A stretch of DNA of 35,665 nucleotides from a bacterium (GCA_905221215.1 CAJNCI010000014.1:1-35665); one strand, 5' to 3'. Shown: positions 1 to 8,252, counted from the first letter of the stretch. Numbers and translations are program-made. Notes: a model not told the origin generated them from the sequence alone.

Positions 1-29
1 GACCAGAGTTGGTATTTTCAACTCTTACT

Positions 30-57
30 ATTATACCGACTTTTTCTTTTTTGTCAA
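30..57 (-). promoter_or_regulatory. Strong sigma-A promoter pointing out of the window
   Basis: On the minus strand there is a perfect -35 TTGACA (complement of 52-57) and a perfect -10 TATAAT (complement of 30-35) separated by 16 bases. Transcription would leave the left edge of the window, downstream of comX. In pneumococcus comX copies sit next to tRNA-Glu/rRNA operons, so this is probably an rRNA operon promoter. That target is an inference because the transcribed gene is outside the window. Confidence 0.75.
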
Positions 58-97
58 CATCTTTTTCTAATTTTTTTCATTTTTTTTGCATGACTTC

Positions 98-577
98 CTA
101 GTGTGTACGGAGTTCAAATTCTTTAAACACAATACGTAAGTCTCTTAATACTTTTTGACGTCCTCTGAAGCGTTCATTTCTTAAGACGCGTTCTAACTCT
201 TCTTGTTGCTCTTTAGTTTGTTTGTTTCTATAATCTCTTAGTGTTTCATGAAAGAGATAATAGTCATCTAGCCAGAGTCCTCCCTCACTTATACGATGAC
301 TTATCTCACCCACTTCTTCATAAACCTCTTTATCATATCTACGCTTCTGGCTTTCTTGTTTACGGAGATAATCTAGAATCCGATTCCGAAACTTGGTTTT
401 GAAATATTTCCTTAAACGAGGGATATCTTCTACCAAACCTTCTTCTCTGCTGATCAATTCATGTAGGCATATCATTCCCTCTTGATCCCAGTCCGATAAC
501 TCCCACAAATGAAGGTAATATTCATTTCTACACTTATATACAATTCCTTGGACTTCTTCATACAATTCTTTAAGCAT
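98..577 (-). CDS. comX: Competence-specific sigma factor ComX (SigX)
   Basis: This 159-residue protein matches streptococcal ComX/SigX, the alternative sigma factor that directs RNA polymerase to cin-box promoters of late competence genes for DNA uptake and recombination. Landmarks are the start MLKELYEEVQG, the basic segment KFRNRILDYLRKQESQKRR near residues 62-80 (region 2-like) and the C-terminal FRGRQKVLRDLRIVFKEF (region 4-like). The length is the family length. The ATG follows a good ribosome site (AAGGGGAAG). The gene lies directly downstream of nusG but is separated by a terminator and has its own promoter with a candidate ComE site, as expected for a gene switched on only in competence. 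Pneumococcus carries two copies; a second copy cannot be assessed here. No terminator is seen after it. Confidence 0.95.
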   Translation of the reverse strand: MLKELYEEVQGIVYKCRNEYYLHLWELSDWDQEGMICLHELISREEGLVEDIPRLRKYFKTKFRNRILDYLRKQESQKRRYDKEVYEEVGEISHRISEGGLWLDDYYLFHETLRDYRNKQTKEQQEELERVLRNERFRGRQKVLRDLRIVFKEFELRTH

Positions 578-598
578 AATCTTCCCCTTTCTGTTTAC

Positions 599-666
599 AG
601 TCTAACAGATTCAGAAACACTTTTGGCACATTTCATCCATTCTGCACCCTTTACCGCCTCAACTGT
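599..666 (-). promoter_or_regulatory. comX promoter with candidate ComE-binding direct repeat
   Basis: Reading the minus strand, a half-site ACAGTTGAG (658-666) is followed after 12 bases by GCAGAATGG (637-645). This resembles the ComE direct-repeat consensus (two copies of about aCAnTTcaG/aCAgTTgaG, 12 bases apart); the first half is an exact match and the second is weaker. An extended -10 (TGTTAGACT, with TAGACT at 599-604) lies 32 bases downstream. Phosphorylated ComE activates comX at such sites in pneumococcus, so this should couple comX to the ComCDE peptide signal. Confidence 0.7.
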
Positions 667-667
667 A

Positions 668-695
668 CAAAAAAGAGAGGCCTGGCCTCTCTTTG
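668..695 (-). terminator. Terminator after nusG
   Basis: A hairpin with arms AAGAGAGGCC and GGCCTCTCTT is followed on the minus strand by a run of U (A tract at 668-674). It separates the rpmG-secE-nusG operon from the comX promoter. Confidence 0.85.
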
Positions 696-697
696 GG

Positions 698-1234
698 TTA
701 CAATTCTGCAATTTGGTTTAGGTTTACTTCTGCAACTGTGTCATTACCAAACATAGAGATAATCATTTTCACTTTGTTATTATCAATTTCTGTAATCTTA
801 CCAGTGTAGTCTGCAAAAGCACCATCAATAATACGTACGGTTTGGCCAACCTCAACATCGAAATCAAATTCTTGAACAGTTTGTCCCATAGATACCAAAA
901 TGTCACGAATTTCTTGTTCCAATAATGGAGTTGGTTTTGATCTGTTCCCGTGTGATCCGACAAATCCTGTAACATTTGGTGTATTTCGAACAACAAACCA
1001 AGCTTCATCTGTCATGACCATTTCTACAAGAACATAACCTGGAAAGCGATTTTCTTCTACTTCTTTTCTCTTTCCATTTTTTTCAACTTGCACAGTTTGT
1101 GTTGGAATTTCAACGCGTAGAATATTATCCAACATATTGTAGGTTTGTGCACGTTGTAATAGATTTTCTTTTACCTTATTTTCATAACCAGAATAAGTTT
1201 GTAAAACAAACCACCCTTTATCAAAACTATCCAT
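698..1234 (-). CDS. nusG: Transcription termination/antitermination factor NusG
   Basis: NusG binds RNA polymerase and promotes processive elongation and Rho- or ribosome-linked events. The protein shows the N-terminal NGN domain (starting DSFDKGWFVLQTYSGYENKV, with ENRFPGYVLVEM and VTGFVGS) and a C-terminal KOW domain (VGQTVRIIDGAFADYTGKI). I chose the ATG at 1234, giving 178 residues, because AAAGGAAAT lies just upstream and the sequence then begins MDSFDKGW like other streptococcal NusG. An in-frame ATG five codons upstream (1249) lies in front of that ribosome site. It is the last gene of rpmG-secE-nusG. The C-terminal third (QEFDFDVEVGQTVRII) differs noticeably from the pneumococcal NusG I remember. 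Confidence 0.96.
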   Translation of the reverse strand: MDSFDKGWFVLQTYSGYENKVKENLLQRAQTYNMLDNILRVEIPTQTVQVEKNGKRKEVEENRFPGYVLVEMVMTDEAWFVVRNTPNVTGFVGSHGNRSKPTPLLEQEIRDILVSMGQTVQEFDFDVEVGQTVRIIDGAFADYTGKITEIDNNKVKMIISMFGNDTVAEVNLNQIAEL

Positions 1235-1284
1235 GATATTTCCTTTCATAAATAGAAGATTTTTAGTGTACTTTCACTACTCTT

Positions 1285-1461
1285 CTAAAAAATGTTAATA
1301 AATCGAATCAAACCTGAAACAATCAACTGGTCAAAAATATAAATAATCACAACAAAGAAAGCAGTGTATTCCATGATAGAACGAAAATCTCTCCAGCTTT
1401 CCTTGCGAGTTGGCCATGTTGTGTCTTTAAGAAGTCTAAAAATATCTCCAATAAAACGCAT
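1285..1461 (-). CDS. secE: Preprotein translocase subunit SecE
   Basis: A 58-codon gene between rpmG and nusG encodes MRFIGDIFRLLKDTTWPTRK followed by a single hydrophobic segment (about residues 32-52, TAFFVVIIYIFDQLIVSGLI). The TTWPTRKE motif before one membrane span is the signature of short Gram-positive SecE, which clamps SecY in the Sec channel. The secE-nusG pairing is nearly universal in bacteria. GAGAGAG precedes the ATG. It starts 9 bases after rpmG ends. Confidence 0.96.
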   Translation of the reverse strand: MRFIGDIFRLLKDTTWPTRKESWRDFRSIMEYTAFFVVIIYIFDQLIVSGLIRFINIF

Positions 1462-1470
1462 CGCTCTCTC

Positions 1471-1623
1471 CTATCTCGTTTCTCTGTGTGTAGTGTACTT
1501 ACCACAATGCTTACAAAATTTATTTACTTCTAGTCGTGTAGGCTTGGGGTTTCCACTGATCTTGATTGAATAGTTTCTCGAACCACAAACCGCACAAGCT
1601 AGGCTTGCTTTTTTTAGTGCCAT
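1471..1623 (-). CDS. rpmG: 50S ribosomal protein bL33
   Basis: This 50-codon ORF begins [20 protein letters not shown] and ends [16 protein letters not shown]. It has two CxxC pairs (C10-C13 and a second pair near residues 36-39), so it is the zinc-binding form of bL33. It lies first in the rpmG-secE-nusG operon, with GGAGG seven bases upstream of the ATG. Streptococci usually have more than one bL33 paralogue, used according to zinc supply. Confidence 0.95.
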   Translation of the reverse strand: MALKKASLACAVCGSRNYSIKISGNPKPTRLEVNKFCKHCGKYTTHRETR

Positions 1624-1641
1624 AACGCCTCCATCTTATCT

Positions 1642-1670
1642 ATTATAACAAGAAAGCTAGGCTTTGACAA
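1642..1670 (-). promoter_or_regulatory. Promoter of rpmG-secE-nusG
   Basis: -35 TTGTCA (complement of 1665-1670), 17-base spacer, -10 TATAAT with a TG extension (complement of 1642-1647). It lies in the 52 bases between the pbp2a stop and rpmG, so the translation/secretion operon has its own start. Confidence 0.8.
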
Positions 1671-1675
1671 GCATC

Positions 1676-3871
1676 TTAGCGAAATAGATTGACTACCGAA
1701 TCCCATATTGTTTGAGCTTTTTCCTTAATCTTAGCATCCGAGATAGCCCGACTAGCCTCATCTACTAGACTTTGCGCACGTCCTCGAATATCAGACAAAT
1801 TATCATCTGTCTGGCTATTATCATTGGTTTGTACTTGTCTTTTTGTGTTAGCTGGTGCAATCCCATTTTGCTTATAAGCATTTTCAACTGTAAAGGTGCT
1901 TCCTGGTGTATAAGGTAGAATGGTATTTGCAATATTTCTAAAGACATGAGCCGCACCATTTGAGGTGGAACCTGCTAGATAGTGATTTTCATCAGTGGTC
2001 GGAAAACCAAGCCAGTGGCTAATCACTACATCTGGAGTATAACCAATTACCCACTGATCACTTGTGTATTCAGGATTAAAAACAGCTTCAGTTGTCCCAG
2101 TTTTCCCTGCCATGACATAGTCTGCAGGCGATGAACTAATACCCGTTCCATTGGTGAATGTCCCCAACATCATACTGGTCATCTTATCAGCTACAGACTT
2201 ATCAATCACCCGTTTTTGTGAATTTTTATGGTTTGCAATAACCTGTCCGCTAGCGTTTTCAATTCGACTAATAAAATGCGCTTCAGGCATTAAACCTTCA
2301 TTTGCAAAGGCAGCATATGCTTGAGCCATTTGCAGAGGATTGGTTTCAACACCGCTTCCCAAGGCGACACCAAGAACACGGTCGACTTTTTCCATGTTGA
2401 GTCCAAACTTTTCGCCTGCTTCAAAAGCCTTATCAATACCCAAATCATTAACAGTAGCAACAGCCGGTAGATTAAGCGATTCTGCCAAGGCTTGATACAT
2501 GGGAACTTCTCGACTCTTTTTGATTCCTGCATAGTTATCTACCTTATAGCTGTCATACTGCATGGTATGGTTATCCAACTGCTTGTTCAAAGCCCAACCT
2601 GCCTCAACTGCTGGCGTATAAACAACTAAAGGCTTAATTGTAGAGCCAGGGCTACGTTTTGATTGGGTTGCATAGTTAAAATTACGGAATCCAGTTTTAT
2701 CATTGTCAGCAACTTGACCGACAACCCCACGAACTCCCCCTGTTTTCGGTTCGAGAGCTACACTTCCTGATTGAGCAAATGTTCCATCTTCTGCCCTCGG
2801 AAATAGTGAGGTGTTTTCATAGACAACCTGCATATTTGCTTGGTAGTTTTGGTCCAGCTCTGTGTAAATGCGGTAGCCATTATTTACGATTTCTTCCTCT
2901 GTTAGATTATACTTAGAAACGGCTTCATTAACCACCGCGTCAAAATAAGAGGGGTAACGGTAATCTGAAATTTTTCCTTCATACTTATCTTGCAATTGCG
3001 AAGTCATATCAACTTCAGCAGCTTCGGTTTCTTGGTTTTTATCAATATAACCCGCTGCAACCATATTTTGCAAAACAGTATCGCGACGATTAGTAGAATC
3101 TTCTACAGAATTCAAAGGATTATACAATTCCGGTCCCTTCAGCATCCCTGCCAGAGTCGCAGCTTGATCCAAACTCACTTCTGATGCAGAAACTCCAAAG
3201 TATTTCTTACTCGCATCTTCTACACCCCACACACCATTTCCAAAATAGGCGTTGTTAAGGTACATAGTTAGAATCTGATCCTTGCTATATTTTTTAGTCA
3301 ATTCTAAAGCCAAGAAAAATTCTTTCGCTTTTCTCTCAACGGTTTGATCCTGTGACAAATAGGCATTTTTAGCCAGCTGTTGGGTAATAGTAGAACCACC
3401 GCCTGAACGTCCAGCAGTGACAATAGCCAAGAAGAAACGGCCATAGTTAATCCCGTCATTTTTATAGAAAGAACGGTCTTCTGTCGCAATAACAGCATTC
3501 TGTAAATTTTTACTGATGTCAGTCAGTTCAACGTAGGTTCCCTTTTGGCCAGACAAGGCACCTGCCTCTTTTTCTTCACGGTCAAAAATAAGAGTTCGAG
3601 TTTTCAAGGCATTTTGCAAATCGTTGACATTGGTTGACTTGGCTACAGCAAACAAATAGGTTCCGACTAGCAAACCTGCACTCAATCCTAGTATGACGAC
3701 GATTTTTGTTAGATGATATCGACGCCAGAATTTTCGAATTGGACCCACTTGGGCTAATTTTTTTCTATCACCACGAGAGCGACGTAAACTAGTCGAATCA
3801 GAATCCTCTAGTTTACTTGGTTCTTTTTTAAAAAGAGAAAGAAATTTCTCAAATAATTTATCTAATTTCAT
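1676..3871 (-). CDS. pbp2a: Penicillin-binding protein 2a (bifunctional, class A)
   Basis: A 731-residue class A PBP that polymerises lipid II and cross-links stem peptides outside the membrane. Order of parts: basic cytoplasmic tail (1-53), one membrane anchor (about 55-77), GT51 transglycosylase domain with catalytic Glu in ATEDRSFY (E131) and GGSTITQQLAKN (158-169), then transpeptidase domain with active-site STIK (S410-K413), SLN (465-467) and KTGT (590-593). All key residues are present. The tail after about 650 is low-complexity (QTNDNSQTDDN). The ATG at 3871 lacks a Shine-Dalgarno sequence and sits six bases after a -10 box, so the mRNA may be leaderless. The next gene, rpmG, has its own promoter. 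Penicillin susceptibility cannot be judged from this. Confidence 0.95.
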   Translation of the reverse strand: MKLDKLFEKFLSLFKKEPSKLEDSDSTSLRRSRGDRKKLAQVGPIRKFWRRYHLTKIVVILGLSAGLLVGTYLFAVAKSTNVNDLQNALKTRTLIFDREEKEAGALSGQKGTYVELTDISKNLQNAVIATEDRSFYKNDGINYGRFFLAIVTAGRSGGGSTITQQLAKNAYLSQDQTVERKAKEFFLALELTKKYSKDQILTMYLNNAYFGNGVWGVEDASKKYFGVSASEVSLDQAATLAGMLKGPELYNPLNSVEDSTNRRDTVLQNMVAAGYIDKNQETEAAEVDMTSQLQDKYEGKISDYRYPSYFDAVVNEAVSKYNLTEEEIVNNGYRIYTELDQNYQANMQVVYENTSLFPRAEDGTFAQSGSVALEPKTGGVRGVVGQVADNDKTGFRNFNYATQSKRSPGSTIKPLVVYTPAVEAGWALNKQLDNHTMQYDSYKVDNYAGIKKSREVPMYQALAESLNLPAVATVNDLGIDKAFEAGEKFGLNMEKVDRVLGVALGSGVETNPLQMAQAYAAFANEGLMPEAHFISRIENASGQVIANHKNSQKRVIDKSVADKMTSMMLGTFTNGTGISSSPADYVMAGKTGTTEAVFNPEYTSDQWVIGYTPDVVISHWLGFPTTDENHYLAGSTSNGAAHVFRNIANTILPYTPGSTFTVENAYKQNGIAPANTKRQVQTNDNSQTDDNLSDIRGRAQSLVDEASRAISDAKIKEKAQTIWDSVVNLFR

Positions 3872-3877
3872 GCGTTT

Positions 3878-3906
3878 ATTTTATCATCTTCATCATAGGA
3901 ACTCAA
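3878..3906 (-). promoter_or_regulatory. pbp2a promoter, probably giving a leaderless mRNA
   Basis: -35 TTGAGT (complement of 3901-3906), 17-base spacer, extended -10 TGATAAAAT with TAAAAT as complement of 3878-3883. Only six bases separate the -10 from the ATG, which places +1 on the A of the start codon. No Shine-Dalgarno is visible between them. Confidence 0.65.
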
Positions 3907-3942
3907 GAATTTAGCTATTTCCTATCCAAATGGGGCTTTTTT

Positions 3943-3951
3943 TGTTACAAT
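3943..3951 (+). promoter_or_regulatory. Extended -10 of the pseudouridine synthase gene
   Basis: TGTTACAAT, an extended -10, ends six bases before the ATG at 3958, so transcription would begin at the start codon. I see no good -35 and no ribosome site. It lies opposite the pbp2a promoter. Confidence 0.6.
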
Positions 3952-3957
3952 ATCTGT

Positions 3958-4833
3958 ATGAAATTCACATTTACATTACCCGCCTCTTTACCTCAAATGA
4001 CGGTGAAACAATTACTAGAGGAACAACTCCTCATCCCTAGAAAAATCCGGCATTTTTTGAGAATCAAGAAACATATTTTGATAAACCAAGAAGAAGTTCA
4101 CTGGAACGAGATGGTGAATCCTGGAGATGTTTGCCAGTTGACTTTTGACGAGGAAGATTATCCCACAAAGGAAATCCTTTGGGGAAATCCAGACCTAGTT
4201 CAGGAAGTTTATCAAGACCAACACTTGATTATTGTAAACAAACCTGAGGGGATGAAAACACACGGTAATCAACCAAACGAAATCGCTCTTCTTAACCATG
4301 TCAGTGTCTACGTTGGCCAGACCTGTTATGTCGTTCATCGTTTGGACATGGAAACCAGCGGCTTAGTCCTCTTTGCTAAAAATCCTTTTATCCTACCCAT
4401 TCTCAACCGCTTATTAGAGAAAAAAGAGATTTCTCGAGAATATTGGGCACTTGTTGACGGAAATATCAGCAGCAAAGAGTTTGTTTTCAGGGATAAAATC
4501 GGACGTGATCGTCATGATTGTAGAAAAAGAATAGTTGATGCAAAAAATGGGCAATATGCGGAAACGCATGTAAGCAGATTAAAGCAATTTCCAAATCAGA
4601 CTACCCTTGTCCGTTGCAAACTAAAGACAGGGCGAACCCATCAAATCCGTGTGCATCTTTCTCATCATAACTTCCCAATCCTGGGCGACCCTCTCTATAA
4701 TACTCAATCAAAAACGAGAAGACTCATGCTTCATGCCTTTCGACTTTCCTTTACTCATCCACTCACCTTAGAAAAATTGAGTTTTACTGCCCTCTCGAAC
4801 ACTTTTGAAACAGAATTAAAAAAGAATGGATGA
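3958..4833 (+). CDS. RluA-family pseudouridine synthase
   Basis: A 291-residue enzyme of the RluA/RluD family, which isomerises specific uridines in RNA to pseudouridine. An S4-like N-terminal part (about 15-60, RKIRHFLRIKKHILINQEEV) precedes the catalytic domain. The catalytic aspartate is D130 in VVHRLDMETSGL; further family motifs are IIVNKPEGMKTH (91-102) and LKTGRTHQIRVHLSH. The rRNA or tRNA target cannot be assigned. It is the only clear plus-strand gene in the first 18 kb. The start MKFTFTLPAS is preceded by an extended -10 rather than a ribosome site, pointing to leaderless translation. Confidence 0.93.
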   Translation: MKFTFTLPASLPQMTVKQLLEEQLLIPRKIRHFLRIKKHILINQEEVHWNEMVNPGDVCQLTFDEEDYPTKEILWGNPDLVQEVYQDQHLIIVNKPEGMKTHGNQPNEIALLNHVSVYVGQTCYVVHRLDMETSGLVLFAKNPFILPILNRLLEKKEISREYWALVDGNISSKEFVFRDKIGRDRHDCRKRIVDAKNGQYAETHVSRLKQFPNQTTLVRCKLKTGRTHQIRVHLSHHNFPILGDPLYNTQSKTRRLMLHAFRLSFTHPLTLEKLSFTALSNTFETELKKNG

Positions 4834-4848
4834 TTGTGTCATTCATTC
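4824..4848 (+). terminator. Hairpin overlapping the end of the pseudouridine synthase gene
   Basis: GAATGGATGA and TCATTCATTC form a near-perfect stem (one G-T pair) around a five-base loop, spanning the stop codon and followed by a U-poor tail (TTAAATATTT). A weak intrinsic terminator, backed up by the next hairpin. Confidence 0.5.
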
Positions 4849-4860
4849 TTAAATATTTAA

Positions 4861-4885
4861 AAAGCAAGGCCAGAGGCCTTGCTTT
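4861..4885. terminator. Bidirectional terminator between the pseudouridine synthase gene and gapA
   Basis: A perfect 11-bp inverted repeat (AAAGCAAGGCC / GGCCTTGCTTT) has a three-base loop. On the minus strand it is followed by a U run, so it serves gapA best; it can also stop the convergent plus-strand gene. Confidence 0.88.
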
Positions 4886-4900
4886 CTATCGACTCAAGAA

Positions 4901-5911
4901 TTATTTAGCAATTTTTGCGAAGTATTCAAGAGTACGAACAAGTTGTGCAGTGTATGACATTTCGTTGTCGTACCATGATACAACTTTAACCAATTGTTTA
5001 CCGTCAACGTCAAGAACTTTAGTTTGAGTTGCGTCAAACAATGAACCGTAAGACATACCTACGATATCTGAAGATACGATTGGATCTTCTGTGTAACCGT
5101 ATGATTCATTTGAAGCTGCTTTCATAGCTGCGTTCACTTCATCAACAGTAACGTTCTTTTCAAGAACTGCTACCAATTCAGTTACAGAACCTGTTGGAAC
5201 AGGAACACGTTGAGCAGCTCCGTCCAATTTACCGTTCAATTCAGGGATAACCAAACCGATTGCTTTAGCAGCACCAGTTGAGTTAGGAACGATGTTAGCT
5301 GCAGCAGCACGAGCACGGCGAAGGTCACCTTTACGGTGTGGTCCATCAAGAACCATTTGGTCACCAGTGTAACCGTGGATAGTAGTCATCAAACCTTCAA
5401 CGATACCGAAGTTGTCATGAAGAGCTTTAGCCATTGGAGCCAAACAGTTTGTAGTACATGAAGCACCTGAGATAACTGTTTCAGTACCGTCAAGAACGTC
5501 ATGGTTAGTGTTAAATACAACTGTTTTAACATCTGATCCACCAGGAGCAGTGATAACAACTTTCTTAGCACCACCAGCGTGCAAGTGTTTTTCAGCAGCT
5601 GCTTTAGTAGCAAAGAAACCAGTTGCTTCAAGAACGATGTCTACACCGTCGTTAGCCCAGTCGATTTGTTCTGGATCACGTTCAGCAGAAACTTTAACGA
5701 ATTTACCGTTAACTTCGAATCCACCTTCTTTAACTTCAACAGTACCGTCGAAACGACCTTGAGTTGTGTCGTATTTCAACAAGTGTGCAAGCATAACTGG
5801 ATCTGTAAGGTCGTTGATGCGAGTAACTTCAACACCTTCTACGTTTTGGATACGACGGAAAGCAAGACGACCGATACGTCCGAAACCGTTAATACCAACT
5901 TTAACTACCAT
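4901..5911 (-). CDS. gapA: Glyceraldehyde-3-phosphate dehydrogenase (glycolytic, NAD-dependent)
   Basis: Oxidises glyceraldehyde 3-phosphate to 1,3-bisphosphoglycerate in glycolysis. The protein (336 residues) starts [20 protein letters not shown] with the NAD-binding GxGxxG, carries the active-site cysteine C152 in GASCTTNC, and ends with [19 protein letters not shown] use the ATG at 5911 because AAGGAGG lies nine bases upstream and the sequence then matches the family; an upstream in-frame ATG (5983) would add 24 unrelated residues. Compared with the pneumococcal protein as I remember it, one extra residue appears in [11 protein letters not shown]. Single-gene unit with its own promoter and terminator. 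Confidence 0.97.
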   Translation of the reverse strand: MVVKVGINGFGRIGRLAFRRIQNVEGVEVTRINDLTDPVMLAHLLKYDTTQGRFDGTVEVKEGGFEVNGKFVKVSAERDPEQIDWANDGVDIVLEATGFFATKAAAEKHLHAGGAKKVVITAPGGSDVKTVVFNTNHDVLDGTETVISGASCTTNCLAPMAKALHDNFGIVEGLMTTIHGYTGDQMVLDGPHRKGDLRRARAAAANIVPNSTGAAKAIGLVIPELNGKLDGAAQRVPVPTGSVTELVAVLEKNVTVDEVNAAMKAASNESYGYTEDPIVSSDIVGMSYGSLFDATQTKVLDVDGKQLVKVVSWYDNEMSYTAQLVRTLEYFAKIAK

Positions 5912-5997
5912 TAGTGATTTCCTCCTTATGAAAATCATGAAATTTTTATTGTGAAAAGAGTAACTTGAATCACTACAAATCACCTTTCAACAAACCT

Positions 5998-6026
5998 ATT
6001 ATATAACTATTTAAGTTTAATTGCAA
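5998..6026 (-). promoter_or_regulatory. gapA promoter
   Basis: -35 TTGCAA (complement of 6021-6026), 17-base spacer, perfect -10 TATAAT (complement of 5998-6003), about 87 bases upstream of the ATG. Confidence 0.85.
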
Positions 6027-6087
6027 GTACGGGCATTGTTTTTCTATGTTAGTTTCTTTTTCAGGTTATAAATCAAGAGCTTCCTTA

Positions 6088-7347
6088 CTATTCATATCGT
6101 AGCGATTCTACAGGATCCATTTTACTAATTTTACGTGCTGGGAAGTAGGCTGAGACATAACCAAGTAATAGAGCAAAAGCTAGAGTTCCTAAAATAGATA
6201 GAAGATTTAATTCAAAAACCTTCGTGATGGATGGGTAAAAGTGATTTACAACCGCATTCGCCAAACTTCCCACCCCTTGTGCAATCAAAAATGCCAGCAG
6301 CAAGGCGATTCCTACAATCCAAATAGCCTCGTAAATAAAAATTCCTTTGACATCGCGATTTTGATAACCAACTGCCTTCATGACACCTATTTCCTTAGAA
6401 CGTTGCATGATATTGATGTAAATAATGATACCAATCATGACCGCTGCTACCACAATAGCTTGTGATGAAAGCACAATCAACAATCCCTGAATGACACGAA
6501 TAAAAGTAATCACAATATCAAGAACCTTCTGTTGAGAAAGAACAGTATACTTCTTATTTTTCTGTAATTCTTCTGTTACCGCTTTTGTCTGTGATGGATC
6601 TTTGAGTTCCAAGATAAAATAAGATACAGCTTTTGTAAATCCAGCTTCTTTCAAAATCGTTTCCATTTGATGAGACGGCATGAAACTGTTACTATCCTCC
6701 ATGTCATCTTCATCATTGATTACACGTACAATCTTTGTTTGAAATTGAGCAGTCTTGCTAGCTTCGGCAGCATTTTCTACAATGCTTGCTGAGACTGATT
6801 TGCCAATAATATCACTAGCCGTCAGATTTTTTCCTGTCTGTTCATTCCAACTTTTTAGTAAACTGCTTGGAATCGTCAAGCCCTGTTCATTTGCATTAGT
6901 ATAGAGGGAACCAGCTAATACTTTGTCCGCCTCATTACTACTAACAGAAATACTTGTATCCTCATAGAGACTCACTACTTGAGCATAAGAAGGCATCGTT
7001 TGACTCAGATCCATTTCTTGCCCATCTATAGTAATATTTGACATGGTCATCCCAAAAGGACTCTCCAAATATTTAATAGCTTCTTTTCCAACTGTATCCG
7101 TGATATAGTTCTTATCATCTTGGTTCAAAAAGCCTCGTCCAACATTTTTTGTGTTTAATGCAATCTGAACTTGAGAAGGAATTTGACCTCCATTCGTATT
7201 TTCATCAATCATCGAAATCAATGCATTTCCCAAGCCGAAAGAAATTAAGACTCCTACAAAACCGATTGAGGTTGCTAGCGCAATCAATAGGTTACGCCAC
7301 TTTCTTTCCATAAAGTTATTTAAAGAAAGTTTGAATTTGTTTTTCAA
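6088..7347 (-). CDS. ABC transporter permease, MacB/FtsX type
   Basis: Membrane subunit of an ABC transporter of the MacB/LolC/FtsX superfamily, which acts in export or mechanotransmission of peptides, antimicrobials or lipids. Layout: one N-terminal membrane helix (IALATSIGFVGVLISFGLG), a large extracellular domain of about 230 residues, then three helices (around IVVAAVMIGIIIYINIM, IWIVGIALLLAFLIAQ and LGTLAFALLLGYVSAY) with the family signatures KEIGVMKAVGYQNRDV and PARKISKMDPVESLRYE. I prefer a TTG start at 7347 because AAAGGA lies six bases before it, directly over the ATPase stop codon. An ATG at 7389 would add 14 residues but has its only purine-rich site touching the start codon. Substrate unknown. 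Its ATPase is the adjacent gene. Confidence 0.85.
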   Translation of the reverse strand: MKNKFKLSLNNFMERKWRNLLIALATSIGFVGVLISFGLGNALISMIDENTNGGQIPSQVQIALNTKNVGRGFLNQDDKNYITDTVGKEAIKYLESPFGMTMSNITIDGQEMDLSQTMPSYAQVVSLYEDTSISVSSNEADKVLAGSLYTNANEQGLTIPSSLLKSWNEQTGKNLTASDIIGKSVSASIVENAAEASKTAQFQTKIVRVINDEDDMEDSNSFMPSHQMETILKEAGFTKAVSYFILELKDPSQTKAVTEELQKNKKYTVLSQQKVLDIVITFIRVIQGLLIVLSSQAIVVAAVMIGIIIYINIMQRSKEIGVMKAVGYQNRDVKGIFIYEAIWIVGIALLLAFLIAQGVGSLANAVVNHFYPSITKVFELNLLSILGTLAFALLLGYVSAYFPARKISKMDPVESLRYE

Positions 7348-7357
7348 TGATAATCCT

Positions 7358-8041
7358 TTATTTTTTGACTTCTTCAACGACTTCACCATCCTTCATTTTG
7401 ATAATCACATCTGCATATTCAGCAACCTCTGGATTATGGGTTACGATCAATACTGTTTTCCCTGTTTGGGCTAAATTTTTAAATACTTCCAATACCATTC
7501 CTTGGGATTGAGAATCCAGCGAACCCGTTGGCTCATCTGCTACAATCATATCAGGCTGATTTACCAGTGCACGCGCTATTGCTACGCGTTGCTTTTGCCC
7601 GCCAGAAAGTTGTTTAACATTTTTAGCCATAAAAGGTTCCATTCCTAAGCTACTTAATTGCTCCTTTGCAATCATTGTCATCTCCCTGTCAGATAAATCC
7701 TTGACATAGAGAGGCAGCTTGACATTGTCCAAGACAGACTGATGAGGAATGAGATTAAAGTTTTGAAACACAAATCCAATCTTATCTTTACGAAATTGAG
7801 TTAGTTCAATCTCTGATAAGTCACGGAGGGAGTCCCCTTTAAATTCTAAAACTCCTTCATATTGTCTATCTAGACCACTGATGATGTTTAGCAAACTAGT
7901 TTTGCCACAGCCTGACGGCCCGTAAATCGCTGTAATTTTACCTTTTGCAATCTGCAGGTTTATATTCTTTAAAGCCTGTTCTTGATGTTTACCGTCCAAA
8001 GTGTAAAACTTTGAAATATTTCTAATGGACAAAATGGACAT
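7358..8041 (-). CDS. ABC transporter ATP-binding protein, MacB/LolD type
   Basis: ATPase partner of the downstream permease (227 residues). Walker A GPSGCGKTS at 41-49, Q-loop Q93 in FVFQNFNLIPH, signature LSGGQ at 145-149, Walker B MIVADEP at 165-171, and H-loop in IVTHNPEVAEYAD. The ATG at 8041 is preceded by AAGGGGGAAAG; an in-frame ATG at 8101 would add 20 unrelated residues. Stop and the permease ribosome site overlap, so the two are translationally linked. The gene follows two tandem regulators but a terminator separates them. Confidence 0.92.
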   Translation of the reverse strand: MSILSIRNISKFYTLDGKHQEQALKNINLQIAKGKITAIYGPSGCGKTSLLNIISGLDRQYEGVLEFKGDSLRDLSEIELTQFRKDKIGFVFQNFNLIPHQSVLDNVKLPLYVKDLSDREMTMIAKEQLSSLGMEPFMAKNVKQLSGGQKQRVAIARALVNQPDMIVADEPTGSLDSQSQGMVLEVFKNLAQTGKTVLIVTHNPEVAEYADVIIKMKDGEVVEEVKK

Positions 8042-8202
8042 TCTTTCCCCCTTATTTAAAACTGTTATCGTCATACACCGTACTGATAGAAAATTCTTCA
8101 AGTTGCATCAGCACCGATTGACCCTATGGGCCTACTAGCTTAGAATTTTCTCTATATTGAATAGTTTGCTTCTGGATGTATATCAAGTAAAATTCATTGT
8201 AA

Positions 8203-8240
8203 CAAAAAAGCGACATTTCTCCAATGACAGAAATGTCACT
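8203..8240 (-). terminator. Terminator of the downstream regulator copy
   Basis: An 11-bp stem (one G-U pair) with an eight-base loop is followed by six U on the minus strand. The same element is repeated at 9249-9287 as part of the tandem duplication. Confidence 0.88.
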
Positions 8241-8252
8241 CCTATAAACTCT

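Noticed and set aside
1235..1249. Upstream ATG of nusG
   Set aside because: It lies in front of the ribosome site that serves the ATG at 1234 and adds five non-conserved residues.
5508..5954. Plus-strand ORFs of 62-111 codons inside gapA
   Set aside because: They lie antisense to a highly conserved gene with strong codon bias, have no ribosome sites and no recognisable protein.
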